This document shows positions 1 to 8,536 of a stretch of DNA of 64,000 bases, piece after piece. A program made the position numbers and the translations under genes. A model generated the notes under the pieces. That model was not told the origin of the DNA and did not search any database. It worked only from the letters and a program-made list of their open reading frames with translations. Numbering within the stretch: position 1 is the stretch's first letter; every line of letters starts with the position of its first letter. This DNA is from Bacteriovoracaceae bacterium UBA6153 (GTDB lineage: Bacteria > Bdellovibrionota > Bacteriovoracia > Bacteriovoracales > Bacteriovoracaceae), in the NCBI GenBank assembly GCA_002428265.1, contig DIUR01000034.1:35082-99081 (forward strand), written 5' to 3'.

Positions 1-725
1 CCATTGAGATGCACCTCAGATGCGCCTTCTACAATTTGAATGTCTTGAATGAGCTTTTTATGATTAGCGACCGCACACATTTGATGGCCTCTACAGATTC
101 CAAAGTTCATCCCTTTTTTGGATTCGATAAACTGGCGAACAAATTTAAGCTCACTTACATCTCTGCGTCTGATAACAGACTTTGCATAAGTTGTTTTTTC
201 GCCATAAAGATATGGGTCTATATCGTTACCACCCATAATAAGTTGAGCATCAAAAAGATTGACTAACTTGTCTCTAAATTCCTTAGACTCTTTGGCATTT
301 AAAGTCAGGTCATGCACCACTGGAAGAACTAAAACTTCTGCGCCTACGGCCTCCAGTCTCTTAATAATCCTGGCAACCTTTACCCCATGTGGTGGAGCAT
401 ATAGTTCACGAAGTTCATTAGTCACAACAATAAAGCGAGGTTTTTGATTGGAGCTTGAACTCAGTTCTTGAAAAGTCCCTTTCTTAAAGGCCAGATTATC
501 TCTAACTTTCAAGTTTTGGATATCATCTCTATTTAATAAATCCGCAAGCGAAGGAGTCTCATTGACCTTCTGGAAATACTCTTTTAGAGCTTCTTCATAA
601 GTTTGATTATCCTTTCTTGGTAAAATAACAGGCGCAGAATCAGGCGTCTGCTTCCAGATAAAAGGTTCTGCCGCATAAAGGGCAAATTGCCAGCATACAA
701 GTATCAATAAAATAATATTCTTCAT
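1..725 (-). CDS. Peptidase C26 / gamma-glutamyl hydrolase-like amidotransferase, secreted, partial
   Basis: The reverse strand is open from an ATG at 725 to the window edge, so the C-terminus is missing. The protein begins with a hydrophobic signal peptide (MKNIILLILVCWQFALYAAE). After a linker it has the class I glutamine-amidotransferase pattern of the PuuD/C26 family: GGNDIDPYLYGE, then FGICRGHQ, whose Cys is the expected nucleophile, then a QDIQ stretch. Family members hydrolyse gamma-glutamyl amide bonds, for example gamma-glutamyl-GABA. The catalytic His and Glu would lie beyond the edge. An exported location is unusual for PuuD-like enzymes, so the substrate is unclear and may be a gamma-glutamyl peptide or a wall fragment. 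The family call is fairly secure; the substrate is not. Confidence 0.8.
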   Translation of the reverse strand, partial: MKNIILLILVCWQFALYAAEPFIWKQTPDSAPVILPRKDNQTYEEALKEYFQKVNETPSLADLLNRDDIQNLKVRDNLAFKKGTFQELSSSSNQKPRFIVVTNELRELYAPPHGVKVARIIKRLEAVGAEVLVLPVVHDLTLNAKESKEFRDKLVNLFDAQLIMGGNDIDPYLYGEKTTYAKSVIRRRDVSELKFVRQFIESKKGMNFGICRGHQMCAVANHKKLIQDIQIVEGASEVHLN

Positions 726-937
726 TCTAGACTACATAGCAAACCTATGGCCAAAAACTCGAGGGTATAGATGCCAAAAATTAGAGATTTATAAGAGGGC
801 CTTTGCGGACTTTTTGAGGATATGACTAAACTTTAGACAGTTTATTACTTTAACTCTTTTCGAAAAAGCATCAGATAAAACATTTTGAAATCTCCTATGA
901 GACTTGAATGCTCGCTCAAATAAAAGGCCAAAACTCT

Positions 938-2122
938 TTAAACGTTTTCAAGTGGACCTAGATTGGGAGTGGTGTCTTTGGGACTATTTCTAAGCACTGT
1001 AAATCCTGGCGACATGATTTCGATACCGTATTCGGCAAAGACCTGCTGCAAGTTCTGGTGAAGTTCTGAATAGGCCGCAGGAATGCTCTTCGCGTGCCCT
1101 GTATAAACATTCAATTGGTATGAAATATGGAAATCATTTAAAGCTGTCTGTAAAATAAAGGGCTTCTTTTCTTTATTTACCATTGAGCATTTATTAGCAG
1201 CTTCAATCATAACTTTGTGAACAAGCGTCCAAGGTGTATCATAGCCAATTGTGATCGTAGTATAGAGAATGAGTTCTTCCGTCTTGGCCTGTGAAGAATA
1301 ATTTGTAACATGAGAACTTAGCACTTGAGTATTAGGAATTGTCACTTCTTCATTTTTATAAGTCATAATTTTAGTAACAATTAATCCCTTCTCTATAATT
1401 CTTCCTGTCGACTCCCCAATTTTAACGTAATCACCTTCCTTGAAGGCCCGCATGTAACTAATCATGACCCCTGCAATCATATTAGCAATGGCAGAAGAAG
1501 ATCCAAGAGAGATAAGAAGTCCTAGAAAAACAGACATTCCTTCTAAAGCTTTTGTCCCGGCCCCTGGAAGATATGGATAGATAATGACGAGAGCAAACAT
1601 GCATACAAAAAAACGCAACAATTGAAATGTCGTATTACTCCACTCTGGGTAAAACCCCATAACAACAATATCTTCTTTGGAGATTTTTAAGAAAATAAAC
1701 TTCATGAAACGAAGTAGCGAGCGAGTGATTAAAATAGTCACAATAATAAAAAAGATATTTGGAATAAATCCAAGTAATGAATGTCCTATTTTTCTCAAAT
1801 CTGCTTCAATTGAGGCCATTAATGAAACTGCATAGTCATGGGTGAAAGGAAGTTCTTGAAGAACAAAGGGAATCATTAAATAGACGACAGATAAAATAAG
1901 AAGCCACTTAATAGCTTTAAGAATATTGGAAATGCTTGAGACAAGCATTCCTGTAGAAATAATTTCATTATCTTTGAAAGTGATTGGTTTAAACCAATGC
2001 CTTTCTTTTTTTAGAAAAAAACTTATAAGAAAATGAAACACATAAAAGATAGCAATAACTAATGCTAATCCAATGCTAAAATTAATTATTGCTTTAAAAT
2101 GAATAGTGTAATTATTAAACAT
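938..2122 (-). CDS. MscS-family mechanosensitive ion channel
   Basis: A 394-residue protein with about five hydrophobic segments in the first 225 residues. The MscS signature follows at about residues 195-275: the Gly/Ala/Ser-rich pore helix (LGLLISLGSSSAIANMIAGV), then the beta-domain pattern FKEGDYVKIGESTGRI and EVTIPNTQVLSSHVTNYS. The C-terminal alpha/beta vestibule reaches about residue 375. Such channels open under membrane tension and release solutes on hypo-osmotic shock. The extra N-terminal helices make it larger than E. coli MscS (286 residues). It is divergently placed next to a Na+/H+ antiporter, which suggests an osmotic and ion homeostasis neighbourhood. No strong ribosome-binding site is seen before the ATG. 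Confidence 0.9.
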   Translation of the reverse strand: MFNNYTIHFKAIINFSIGLALVIAIFYVFHFLISFFLKKERHWFKPITFKDNEIISTGMLVSSISNILKAIKWLLILSVVYLMIPFVLQELPFTHDYAVSLMASIEADLRKIGHSLLGFIPNIFFIIVTILITRSLLRFMKFIFLKISKEDIVVMGFYPEWSNTTFQLLRFFVCMFALVIIYPYLPGAGTKALEGMSVFLGLLISLGSSSAIANMIAGVMISYMRAFKEGDYVKIGESTGRIIEKGLIVTKIMTYKNEEVTIPNTQVLSSHVTNYSSQAKTEELILYTTITIGYDTPWTLVHKVMIEAANKCSMVNKEKKPFILQTALNDFHISYQLNVYTGHAKSIPAAYSELHQNLQQVFAEYGIEIMSPGFTVLRNSPKDTTPNLGPLENV

Positions 2123-2265
2123 GTCACATTTTAATAAGAAGACCTAAAAGCAGTCAAATTAAATTCACCCTTTAAAGGCTTCTATCAATTGACACGCGTT
2201 AATGATTATGTTGAAATTTACTCTATTTTATAGGTTTCATTTTACTTACAAGATGAAAGTTTTCT

Positions 2266-2307
2266 TTGGCCGGGTCGCCATTGTGCAATCTCATTAAGGT
2301 GATTATC
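2266..2307 (+). promoter_or_regulatory. Candidate structured leader, possible Na+-I (DUF1646-type) riboswitch
   Basis: Just before the antiporter start, 2274-2279 (GTCGCC) can pair with 2298-2303 (GGTGAT). This closes a stem that contains the Shine-Dalgarno AAGGTG. Inside it, 2280-2283 and 2286-2289 form a small ATTG/CAAT hairpin. The flanking GGCCGGG and CTCATTAAGG resemble, from memory, the conserved core of the DUF1646 motif, described as a Na+-sensing riboswitch found before sodium-transport genes. The pairing is seen directly; the family name is recalled and inferred, not searched. Confidence 0.5.
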
Positions 2308-3585
2308 ATGAATGCGAGTAATCTCGAAATTTGCGCTACTGTTATATTCTTCCTGGCCATTATCCACACTTTTTTAGTAAGTAAATTCGCAAAAATTGCT
2401 CACAGTTATCCTGATGGCTCAATTGGTGAAAATTTTTTCCATTATTTAGCCGAAATAGAAGCCGTATTCGGAATCTGGTCATTGTTATTTTTAGTCATTA
2501 TGATTTTTCAAATTGGCTACCCTGAATCCATTCATTATGTAGAGAGTTTAAACTTTACTGAACCTGCTTTTGTTTTTGTTATCATGGCCATGGCCGCGAC
2601 TAAACCAGTGGTAAATTTAGCAGAAAATTTAATTATCAAAGCTTCAAAACTAATCCCTCTCCCTGGAAAAATGGCCTTCTTTTTAACTGTTATGGTCTTA
2701 GGCCCACTAGTTGGCTCATTTATCACTGAACCTGCTGCTATGACAGTGACCGCTCTTATATTGCTAAAATATTTTTTCTCAAAAAACATGTCTTCCAAAT
2801 TTAAATATGCCGCCATTGGATTATTATTCGTCAATGTTTCAATTGGAGGAACGCTCTCTCACTTTGCAGCCCCACCTGTGCTGATGGTTGCTGGAAAATG
2901 GGGATGGGGCTTTGGGCATATGTTTACGCATTTTGGTTATAAAGGCGCCCTAGCATGTATTACGAGTGCTCTATTGATAACATTCTATTTTAGAAAAGAG
3001 CTGACTGGCCCTCTTAAAATTGAAGCAAAAGATCCCAAAGTTATGAATGTTCCTATCTGGGCAACAGTTATACATTTAGTATTTCTAGCACTAGTTGTTA
3101 TCACTGCTCATCACATGGTCATTTTTATCGGTCTCTTTTTATTTTTCTTAGGATTTACTTCTGTCACAAAAGAGTTTCAAGAAAGTATCAAAATAAAAGA
3201 ATCCTTAATGGTAGGTTTTTTTCTGGCAGGACTAATTATTTTAGGGACACCACAAAAATGGTGGCTGCAGCCACTAATCGCTAATCTCTCTGATACTGTT
3301 CTCTTTTTTGGAACCACTGGTCTGACAGCATTAACTGACAATGCGGCCCTAACATATCTAGGCTCTTTAGTGGAGCTAACCGATTCTGCAAAATACTATC
3401 TATTGGCAGGGGCCGTTACAGGTGGTGGCCTAACAGTCATTGCTAATGCTCCCAATCCTGCTGGCTATGGAATTTTGAAAGCTTCTTTTGAAGAAGGGAG
3501 TATTTCGCCTTTAGGTATTTTAAAAGGAGCACTGATTCCAACTATTGTTGCGATTCTTTGTTTTGGATTATTACCTACTCTTTAA
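2308..3585 (+). CDS. Putative Na+/H+ antiporter (PF07399-like)
   Basis: A 425-residue polytopic protein with roughly 11-12 hydrophobic helices, similar to the putative Na+/H+ antiporter family PF07399 found in Legionella and Chlamydia. Conserved-looking stretches are LVGSFITEPAAMT, SIGGTLSHFAAPPVLMVA, TALTDNAALTYLG and VIANAPNPAGYG. The polar residues in these re-entrant-looking segments (E, H, D, N, P) fit an ion-translocation path. I start it at ATG 2308, preceded by AAGGTG. The upstream TTG at 2266 lies inside the structured leader. It probably exports Na+ in exchange for protons at the inner membrane. Two paralogous small membrane proteins follow on the same strand and may belong to the same transcript. 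Confidence 0.8.
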   Translation: MNASNLEICATVIFFLAIIHTFLVSKFAKIAHSYPDGSIGENFFHYLAEIEAVFGIWSLLFLVIMIFQIGYPESIHYVESLNFTEPAFVFVIMAMAATKPVVNLAENLIIKASKLIPLPGKMAFFLTVMVLGPLVGSFITEPAAMTVTALILLKYFFSKNMSSKFKYAAIGLLFVNVSIGGTLSHFAAPPVLMVAGKWGWGFGHMFTHFGYKGALACITSALLITFYFRKELTGPLKIEAKDPKVMNVPIWATVIHLVFLALVVITAHHMVIFIGLFLFFLGFTSVTKEFQESIKIKESLMVGFFLAGLIILGTPQKWWLQPLIANLSDTVLFFGTTGLTALTDNAALTYLGSLVELTDSAKYYLLAGAVTGGGLTVIANAPNPAGYGILKASFEEGSISPLGILKGALIPTIVAILCFGLLPTL

Positions 3586-3635
3586 TGCATTAGTGACTTG
3601 ATCAGTACTTAAAAACTGTATTACCATTACAGCTT

Positions 3636-4004
3636 ATGAAAATTTTCCTGATCAAGTTAGCGGCATTCTACTTTTCATGCCTACTTTGTTACACCCTACA
3701 AACGTCATTTGGGTTTTCGCCGATTTTATCTTCGGCGCTCATCGGCTTTGCTGGTAGCTTTTTATGGTTCTCAAATAAAATAGAAAAATCCGGGATTCAC
3801 GCAGTCATATACGCTGGATCGTTTGCTGGCATGGCCTCTCCTGAATATTTATCAGGGACAGGTCACATTTTTATTATTTCACTAGTCGGCACAAGTCTTT
3901 ATCTCTGGAGCAAACCGCACCTAAGTGGCTTTGGAGGAAAACTGGGAACAGTTGCTTTTATTTCTACAATGCTTTTGATAATTCTATTGAGGAATCTATC
4001 ATGA
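3636..4004 (+). CDS. Small polytopic membrane protein, first of a paralogous pair
   Basis: A 122-residue hydrophobic protein with about four predicted membrane helices and no recognised domain. Residues about 55-73 read HAVIYAGSFAGMASPEYLS, and a Gly-rich GFGGKLGTVAFIS follows near residue 97. The same two motifs recur in the next protein (HAVFLGSSFVGMTDPTRLS and GAGGVLGFSAFIS), so the two genes are diverged copies. Its stop overlaps the start of the second copy by four bases (ATGA), which implies translational coupling and probably a heteromeric complex. It follows a Na+/H+ antiporter by 50 bases. Function is unknown; a small transporter or channel is possible. Confidence 0.7.
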   Translation: MKIFLIKLAAFYFSCLLCYTLQTSFGFSPILSSALIGFAGSFLWFSNKIEKSGIHAVIYAGSFAGMASPEYLSGTGHIFIISLVGTSLYLWSKPHLSGFGGKLGTVAFISTMLLIILLRNLS

Positions 4005-4402
4005 CATTGATCCTTATTCTGATTGTCTCTCAGGTGGCCGCTCAACTGACCCATCAGCTCGCACTCACAAAACACTTTGGAAGTGTGAGGGCCTCATCGT
4101 TTCTCACATTAGTTTTTATAGGACTTACTTCTTTTTTTACATATCCTATTATTAGTACTCTTCACGCTGTCTTCCTTGGATCTTCTTTTGTTGGAATGAC
4201 CGATCCGACAAGACTATCCAAATTACAAATATGTTTATCAAGCATTATCTTCAGCTTCATGTTCAACTTTCTCATTGGCTACTTAAAAGGAGCTGGAGGA
4301 GTCCTAGGCTTTTCTGCTTTTATCTCATGCCTCATCGTGCATTTCATCTGGTGGTTTGGAACAAAACAAAAGTTAAAATTCAGAAGACCCATTAAGGAGT
4401 AG
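4001..4402 (+). CDS. Small polytopic membrane protein, second of a paralogous pair
   Basis: A 133-residue membrane protein with about four hydrophobic helices and a positively charged tail (KQKLKFRRPIKE), which suggests a cytoplasmic C-terminus. It shares the HAV-x4-SF-x-GM-x2-P-x2-LS and GxGGxLGxxAFIS motifs with the preceding protein, so the pair arose by tandem duplication. The ATGA overlap with the first gene and a 6-base gap to the cupin gene place it in an operon. Glu, Asp and His are few and sit mainly near the shared motifs, which may be the functional site. No family name can be given. Confidence 0.7.
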   Translation: MTLILILIVSQVAAQLTHQLALTKHFGSVRASSFLTLVFIGLTSFFTYPIISTLHAVFLGSSFVGMTDPTRLSKLQICLSSIIFSFMFNFLIGYLKGAGGVLGFSAFISCLIVHFIWWFGTKQKLKFRRPIKE

Positions 4403-4408
4403 TCTCTC

Positions 4409-4843
4409 ATGGATAAAATAAAAAACCTCGTTCATCTTCACAATTTACTCTCTCATCCTGAAGGAGGATTTTATAGAGAAACCTATCGCTCAGAGTTCTC
4501 AACAGGAATCTTTTATCTTTTGACGAAAGGTCAGAAATCCAGTTTTCACAGAATTAAATCAGATGAAATGTGGCACTTTTATAATGGTGATTCGATATCT
4601 ATCGTTGAGATTACGGATAAAGGAGCAATCAAAGAAACTCTTTTAAATGAAGACAACGTTCAGTATGTAGTTCCTGCGCATGTCTGGTTTGGAGCTTATC
4701 TTCCAGATGGGTCAGAGTACGCTTTTACTGGATGTACGGTCGCACCGGCCTTTCATTTCAGTGACTTTGAAATCGCTGATAAGGCCAGTTTGCTTAAAGA
4801 ATTTCCCAATGCTAAGGATATGATTGAAAAGCTACTAAAATAG
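4409..4843 (+). CDS. Cupin, DUF985 family
   Basis: A 144-residue protein that matches the DUF985/Cupin_5 family along its whole length: HPEGGFYRETYRS at the N-terminus, FYLLTKGQKSSFHRIKSDEMWHFYNGD in the first cupin motif, and QYVVPAHVWFGAYLP plus AFTGCTVAPAFHFSDFEIAD at the end. Members are single-domain beta-barrels with a likely metal or small-ligand site formed by His and Glu residues. Most have no proven reaction. It follows the membrane pair by 6 bases and is probably co-transcribed with it. Cytoplasmic, as no signal peptide is present. Confidence 0.85.
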   Translation: MDKIKNLVHLHNLLSHPEGGFYRETYRSEFSTGIFYLLTKGQKSSFHRIKSDEMWHFYNGDSISIVEITDKGAIKETLLNEDNVQYVVPAHVWFGAYLPDGSEYAFTGCTVAPAFHFSDFEIADKASLLKEFPNAKDMIEKLLK

Positions 4844-4858
4844 TTATCAGGAGTATTT

Positions 4859-4987
4859 ATGACGAAAAACACAAAAGATTTCAACCCTATTAATACTAAT
4901 AATAAGATTTTAAAATACGCAGCTGAGTATGTGGTTCTTAAAATAATGATTGCTATTAACAGTATTAAGTTAAGTTTAAAGAAATAA
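4859..4987 (+). CDS. Small hypothetical protein, 42 residues
   Basis: A short frame begins with ATG 4859 behind a good Shine-Dalgarno (AGGAG, 4849-4853, five-base spacer), 15 bases after the cupin stop. It encodes MTKNTKDFNPINTNNKILKY, then an amphipathic stretch containing VVLKIMIAINSIKL and ending in LKK. The polar Asn/Lys/Thr head and the single hydrophobic or amphipathic helix resemble a small membrane-associated peptide. It may be the last gene of the antiporter/cupin transcript. The ribosome site is the main support, as no homolog is known to me. Confidence 0.45.
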   Translation: MTKNTKDFNPINTNNKILKYAAEYVVLKIMIAINSIKLSLKK

Positions 4988-5003
4988 TTTTCCCCCTTTG
5001 GGA

Positions 5004-6815
5004 CTAAGTATATTTTTTAACAAACTCTGCGATTGCTTCATAAGCTTTCAATTCATTTTCTGTTTTTAAAAATCCGTGACCTTCGTCTTCAAAGACTAAA
5101 TACTCTACCGTTTTTTTCATAGAGCGTAGTTTTTCTACAACCTGATCTGATTCTGATTGTACAACTCGTGGATCACGACCTCCTTGCACAACAATAAGTG
5201 GGCAATCTATTTTATCTAAAGCAAAGATCGGTGACTGCTCAGTTAATTTCTCATGATCTCTTTGTGCATTTCCAACCATTTCATCCATGAAAGGTTTCCA
5301 ATCGGGTGGAACACTATCAATGAATGTAAAAAGGTTTGCTGGGCCAAAAATGTCGACTGCTACTTTAAATGTATTAGGAATTTTTGTAATACACCTCAGG
5401 GTCATATATCCACCGTAAGATCCACCCATGATAGAAATATTTTTAGGATCAATCCAACCTGATTTTTTTAGCCAATCAATCCCGTTGAGCATATCCGGAA
5501 AGTCGGCAGTTCCCCATTGCCCTTCAATCGATTTTACAAAGTCAGTTCCAAAACCTGTCGATCCGCTATGATTAGGCGCCCAGATCGCAAATCCTTTAGA
5601 AACAAAATACTGAAAGATTGGTCTAAATTGTGCTTTCTCCTGTGCTTGGGGTCCACCATGGGGCCAAATAATGACTGGCGTTTTTTTATTTTGCTTGGTT
5701 TCTTTTGGCAAAAATAACCAACTATAAATTGTTTTACCTTCTGAAGAGAATTTTATTTCTTTAGGTTGGCAAAGTTCTTTTTCCGGGATGACAGAAGTCC
5801 ACGTATCAGTGAGCCTTTCTATTTTTTTAGTTTTTACAGAATAACGATAATAATTCTTAGGCTCAGTCGGAGACATAAAACCAAGAACAATCGAATCTGA
5901 TTTCCCATGACTATGAATATTGGTAATGATTCCTGTAGTTTTAAATTTTGCAGGTACTTTTTTAAGACCAGGATAAGTATAAATCTCAAGAACGCTTTTT
6001 CCTGCAACATTCTTTGAAAAATAAAGTGTTTTTTTATCGCTGGAGATATCGAAGCTTTCAAGATCCCATTGATCCTTTTGAACATATTTAATTTCTTTTG
6101 TTTTTAAGTCTAAAACTCCTAAAGAGATAAATTGCCTTCTATAATTTGTCATAACCAAAAGTTTATCTTTGGGCATAACCTCTAGAGGATAAATAAGTGT
6201 ATTAGGCTCAACAAAAACATCAGTAACTTTCTTCGTTTTTAAATGAATCATTTTTAATACAGATGCTGTATTTGATCTCGTTTGGGCAACAATCAAATTT
6301 CCTTTGTATTCATTAGGGTTTCCCCACATGCTTGAAATACCCTTTTCTCTATAGTAGAAATTGATTTTTTTAGTTTTTAAATCATATGAATAAAGACCAA
6401 GAGATGAGTTATCGTCTCTTGAAGAATTAAAGTAGAGCGTCTTTTTATCCTTACTCATAAATCCAAGGCTATCTTTACCATCCCCTCTTGGAACACCTTC
6501 CACATCTCCAGTTTTTAAATGATGAATTTCAATAAATGTCTGCTCATCACCATGAGTGTCTTTAATAACAATTAATCTCTCTTCATCAATAAACTGAAGT
6601 GAATCTGAAAAAACATTTGGCGCTTTATTTTTATCTGTCGTTAATGGTTTTGGAAAAAGCATTTTCGGAACTTTTGAAGAAAGCTCACCAACCCAAACTT
6701 GAGGAGCACCTGTGACATTCGAAATATACGCCAGTCTTGATCCGTCTTTGCTTAAAGATGATGGCTGAAACAAAGTGATGCGGTTCATGAAGTCTTCAAT
6801 TTTGTACTCTTTCAT
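5004..6815 (-). CDS. S9-family prolyl oligopeptidase / acylaminoacyl-peptidase-like
   Basis: A 603-residue protein with an N-terminal TolB/DPP-like beta-propeller (residues about 1-340, repeated KTLYFS-type blades) and a C-terminal alpha/beta-hydrolase domain. The catalytic triad is visible: Ser466 in GGSYGGYM, Asp548 in GGRDPRV and His580 in DEGHGF. HGGP near residue 387 gives the oxyanion region. Enzymes of this family cleave short peptides, often after Pro or from acylated N-termini; the propeller restricts access to oligopeptides. No signal peptide is present, so it probably works on peptides in the cytoplasm. AGGA precedes the ATG by a 7-base spacer. Confidence 0.93.
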   Translation of the reverse strand: MKEYKIEDFMNRITLFQPSSLSKDGSRLAYISNVTGAPQVWVGELSSKVPKMLFPKPLTTDKNKAPNVFSDSLQFIDEERLIVIKDTHGDEQTFIEIHHLKTGDVEGVPRGDGKDSLGFMSKDKKTLYFNSSRDDNSSLGLYSYDLKTKKINFYYREKGISSMWGNPNEYKGNLIVAQTRSNTASVLKMIHLKTKKVTDVFVEPNTLIYPLEVMPKDKLLVMTNYRRQFISLGVLDLKTKEIKYVQKDQWDLESFDISSDKKTLYFSKNVAGKSVLEIYTYPGLKKVPAKFKTTGIITNIHSHGKSDSIVLGFMSPTEPKNYYRYSVKTKKIERLTDTWTSVIPEKELCQPKEIKFSSEGKTIYSWLFLPKETKQNKKTPVIIWPHGGPQAQEKAQFRPIFQYFVSKGFAIWAPNHSGSTGFGTDFVKSIEGQWGTADFPDMLNGIDWLKKSGWIDPKNISIMGGSYGGYMTLRCITKIPNTFKVAVDIFGPANLFTFIDSVPPDWKPFMDEMVGNAQRDHEKLTEQSPIFALDKIDCPLIVVQGGRDPRVVQSESDQVVEKLRSMKKTVEYLVFEDEGHGFLKTENELKAYEAIAEFVKKYT

Positions 6816-7195
6816 TGCTGGTTCCTAAAGATAAAGTTTCTTTAAAAACATTTTATATAAATTTTAGAATATTGGTTAAATTTATTTAGTATTTTTAGTA
6901 ATGAAACCAGAGTAAAATCCTTCCCCATGGATACACGCACAGACTTCACCAAAAAAGGCTACTGGAACTTGAAGGGATCGAGTTCACAAGTTCGGGCAAG
7001 GTTGATTTGAAAAAGTACCTCTGGAGCAAGCAGCCTCCAATTAGTGAAAATCGCTACACTAAAAAGCGCTGATTTAACTTTCTTGTCTACATATTAGACA
7101 CACCCAAACTCCCTTCATTGTATTTTTTTCTAATGCCTCTCGGGAATCCCTATTCTCCTTTAATATCTACAAAACTTCTTTATTCAAGGATTTCT
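6816..7195. other. Intergenic region between divergent S9 peptidase and TolC-like genes
   Basis: The first part is AT-rich. From about 6927 to 7072 the plus strand reads like broken coding sequence: an ATG frame (MDTRTDFTKKG) that runs to a stop, and a second frame reading LLELEGIEFTSSGKVDLKKY and onward to TGA 7070-7072. A single frameshift would join them, so this may be the remnant of a short gene. A palindrome follows at 7084-7100. No RNA gene is seen. Confidence 0.35.
7084..7100. repeat. Inverted repeat TGTCTA-N5-TAGACA
   Basis: Perfect 6-base arms at 7084-7089 and 7095-7100 with a 5-base CATAT centre, about 95 bases before the TolC-like start. The size and symmetry fit a dimeric-repressor operator; a weak hairpin is the alternative. 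No matching second copy was noticed in the window. Confidence 0.35.
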
Positions 7196-8500
7196 ATGAA
7201 AGTCTCAGCATTCATGTTTGCAGCTTGTTCTATGCTACTTACGGGTAGTTTATCTGCTGATGATAATCTTCCTAAAAGTTTGAAAGATGCCATTTCAATT
7301 GCTGTAAAAAATAATCCTAAAACGGTTTCGACTAATGAGCTTCTTGAAGCGATACGATTTCAAACTCTCGCCTCTAAAGCTGATATGTATCCAAGTGCCT
7401 CGCTCAATTGTTCAGGAAGTTTATCTTCTGGCCAGTCCACTTATAATAGTTCAACTGATCCCTATAGAGGTAGAAGTGGCGACTGCGGGGTTTCAGTCAA
7501 TGTAACTTTATACGATGGAAAGTCTTCTTATTATAATTACAAGGCCGCCGAGGCCAATGAAGCTGCTACCAAAGCTGCTTACAACACAACCGATTCTATG
7601 ATTCCTAATACCCGAGGTGGTCTAGCTAATCAGGCCTTAGGAAATTACATTAATGTTGCAGACTCTATTGGAAGTATTAAAAATACAAGTACGACGCTTT
7701 CATTCTTATATGCTTTTGAAAAGGTCAGTGATGATTACAACTTAAAAAGTAAAATTACTGAAACTGAGCAATCTCTTGAACAAGCCAATGCTTCACTTCA
7801 ATTACAAAAAGAATCTTTTGAATACACGGTAACCCTTCCCCCTTCTGATAATCTTGATGACTTCGATATCACAATCGGCTCTCTTCTTATCCCAGCTTCC
7901 GCCGACGATGCTATCGAGCTTGCTCTTTCTAATGGCCCTGAAGTTGTCCGTAGAAACCTGAACGTGCAAATGGCAGAGTTTAGTTTAAAGGCCATTAAAG
8001 GAAGTCTTGGCCCATCTATTACTCTTTCTGCCTCGGCCGGAAGAAATATTAATCAAGACAGAATGAGTAGTATTAATAACTCAAGCTCAATTAATAAGAA
8101 TGTAGGCATTGTTGTCTCAATTCCATTGGGCGTAAGTGGACACTATAGAGTGAAATCATCAGAAGCAAGTCTCGCTTCAGCGAAATCAGAGCGCGAAGCT
8201 GCAATAGCGGATGCAAAGTACTCAATCTCGGCCCAATACAAAAAACTTGTTAACCTCAGAAATAAATACTTAACTTACAGTAAAAATTATAACGATCAAT
8301 TAAACTATCTGAAGTCTCTCATTAAAAACATTGAGCTCAATAGATCTTCAAGCGTTGATGCGACACAATTTCTTACGGCCATCGAAACATTTGAGAGAAG
8401 ACATTCACAGCTTCAATATACCCAAATTGAAATCCTTTATAATTTATTTGGAATTCAACAAGTCACAGGACAATTATTTTCGGAAGTTGGCTTAATTTAA
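7196..8500 (+). CDS. TolC-like outer-membrane efflux protein
   Basis: A 434-residue protein with a clear signal peptide (MKVSAFMFAACSMLLTGSLSA). The pattern is that of TolC-type outer-membrane factors: two long alternating helical halves. LKDAISIAVKNNPKTVSTNE opens the first half and ADDAIELALSNGPEVVRRNL the second, followed by coiled-coil stretches such as SEASLASAKSEREAAIADAK. These proteins form the trimeric exit duct for drug efflux or type I secretion. No membrane-fusion or pump gene is adjacent, so the partner is elsewhere. I chose ATG 7196 because AAGGA lies 5 bases upstream and the signal peptide begins there; the open frame extends further 5'. Confidence 0.85.
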   Translation: MKVSAFMFAACSMLLTGSLSADDNLPKSLKDAISIAVKNNPKTVSTNELLEAIRFQTLASKADMYPSASLNCSGSLSSGQSTYNSSTDPYRGRSGDCGVSVNVTLYDGKSSYYNYKAAEANEAATKAAYNTTDSMIPNTRGGLANQALGNYINVADSIGSIKNTSTTLSFLYAFEKVSDDYNLKSKITETEQSLEQANASLQLQKESFEYTVTLPPSDNLDDFDITIGSLLIPASADDAIELALSNGPEVVRRNLNVQMAEFSLKAIKGSLGPSITLSASAGRNINQDRMSSINNSSSINKNVGIVVSIPLGVSGHYRVKSSEASLASAKSEREAAIADAKYSISAQYKKLVNLRNKYLTYSKNYNDQLNYLKSLIKNIELNRSSSVDATQFLTAIETFERRHSQLQYTQIEILYNLFGIQQVTGQLFSEVGLI

Positions 8501-8536
8501 TTATAAAAATGAATGATTTATGTTAATTCCTAAGTC

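Noticed and set aside
6927..7072. Possible short gene upstream of the TolC-like gene
   Set aside because: It needs a frameshift to be read through and has no known relative, so it is mentioned only within the intergenic entry.
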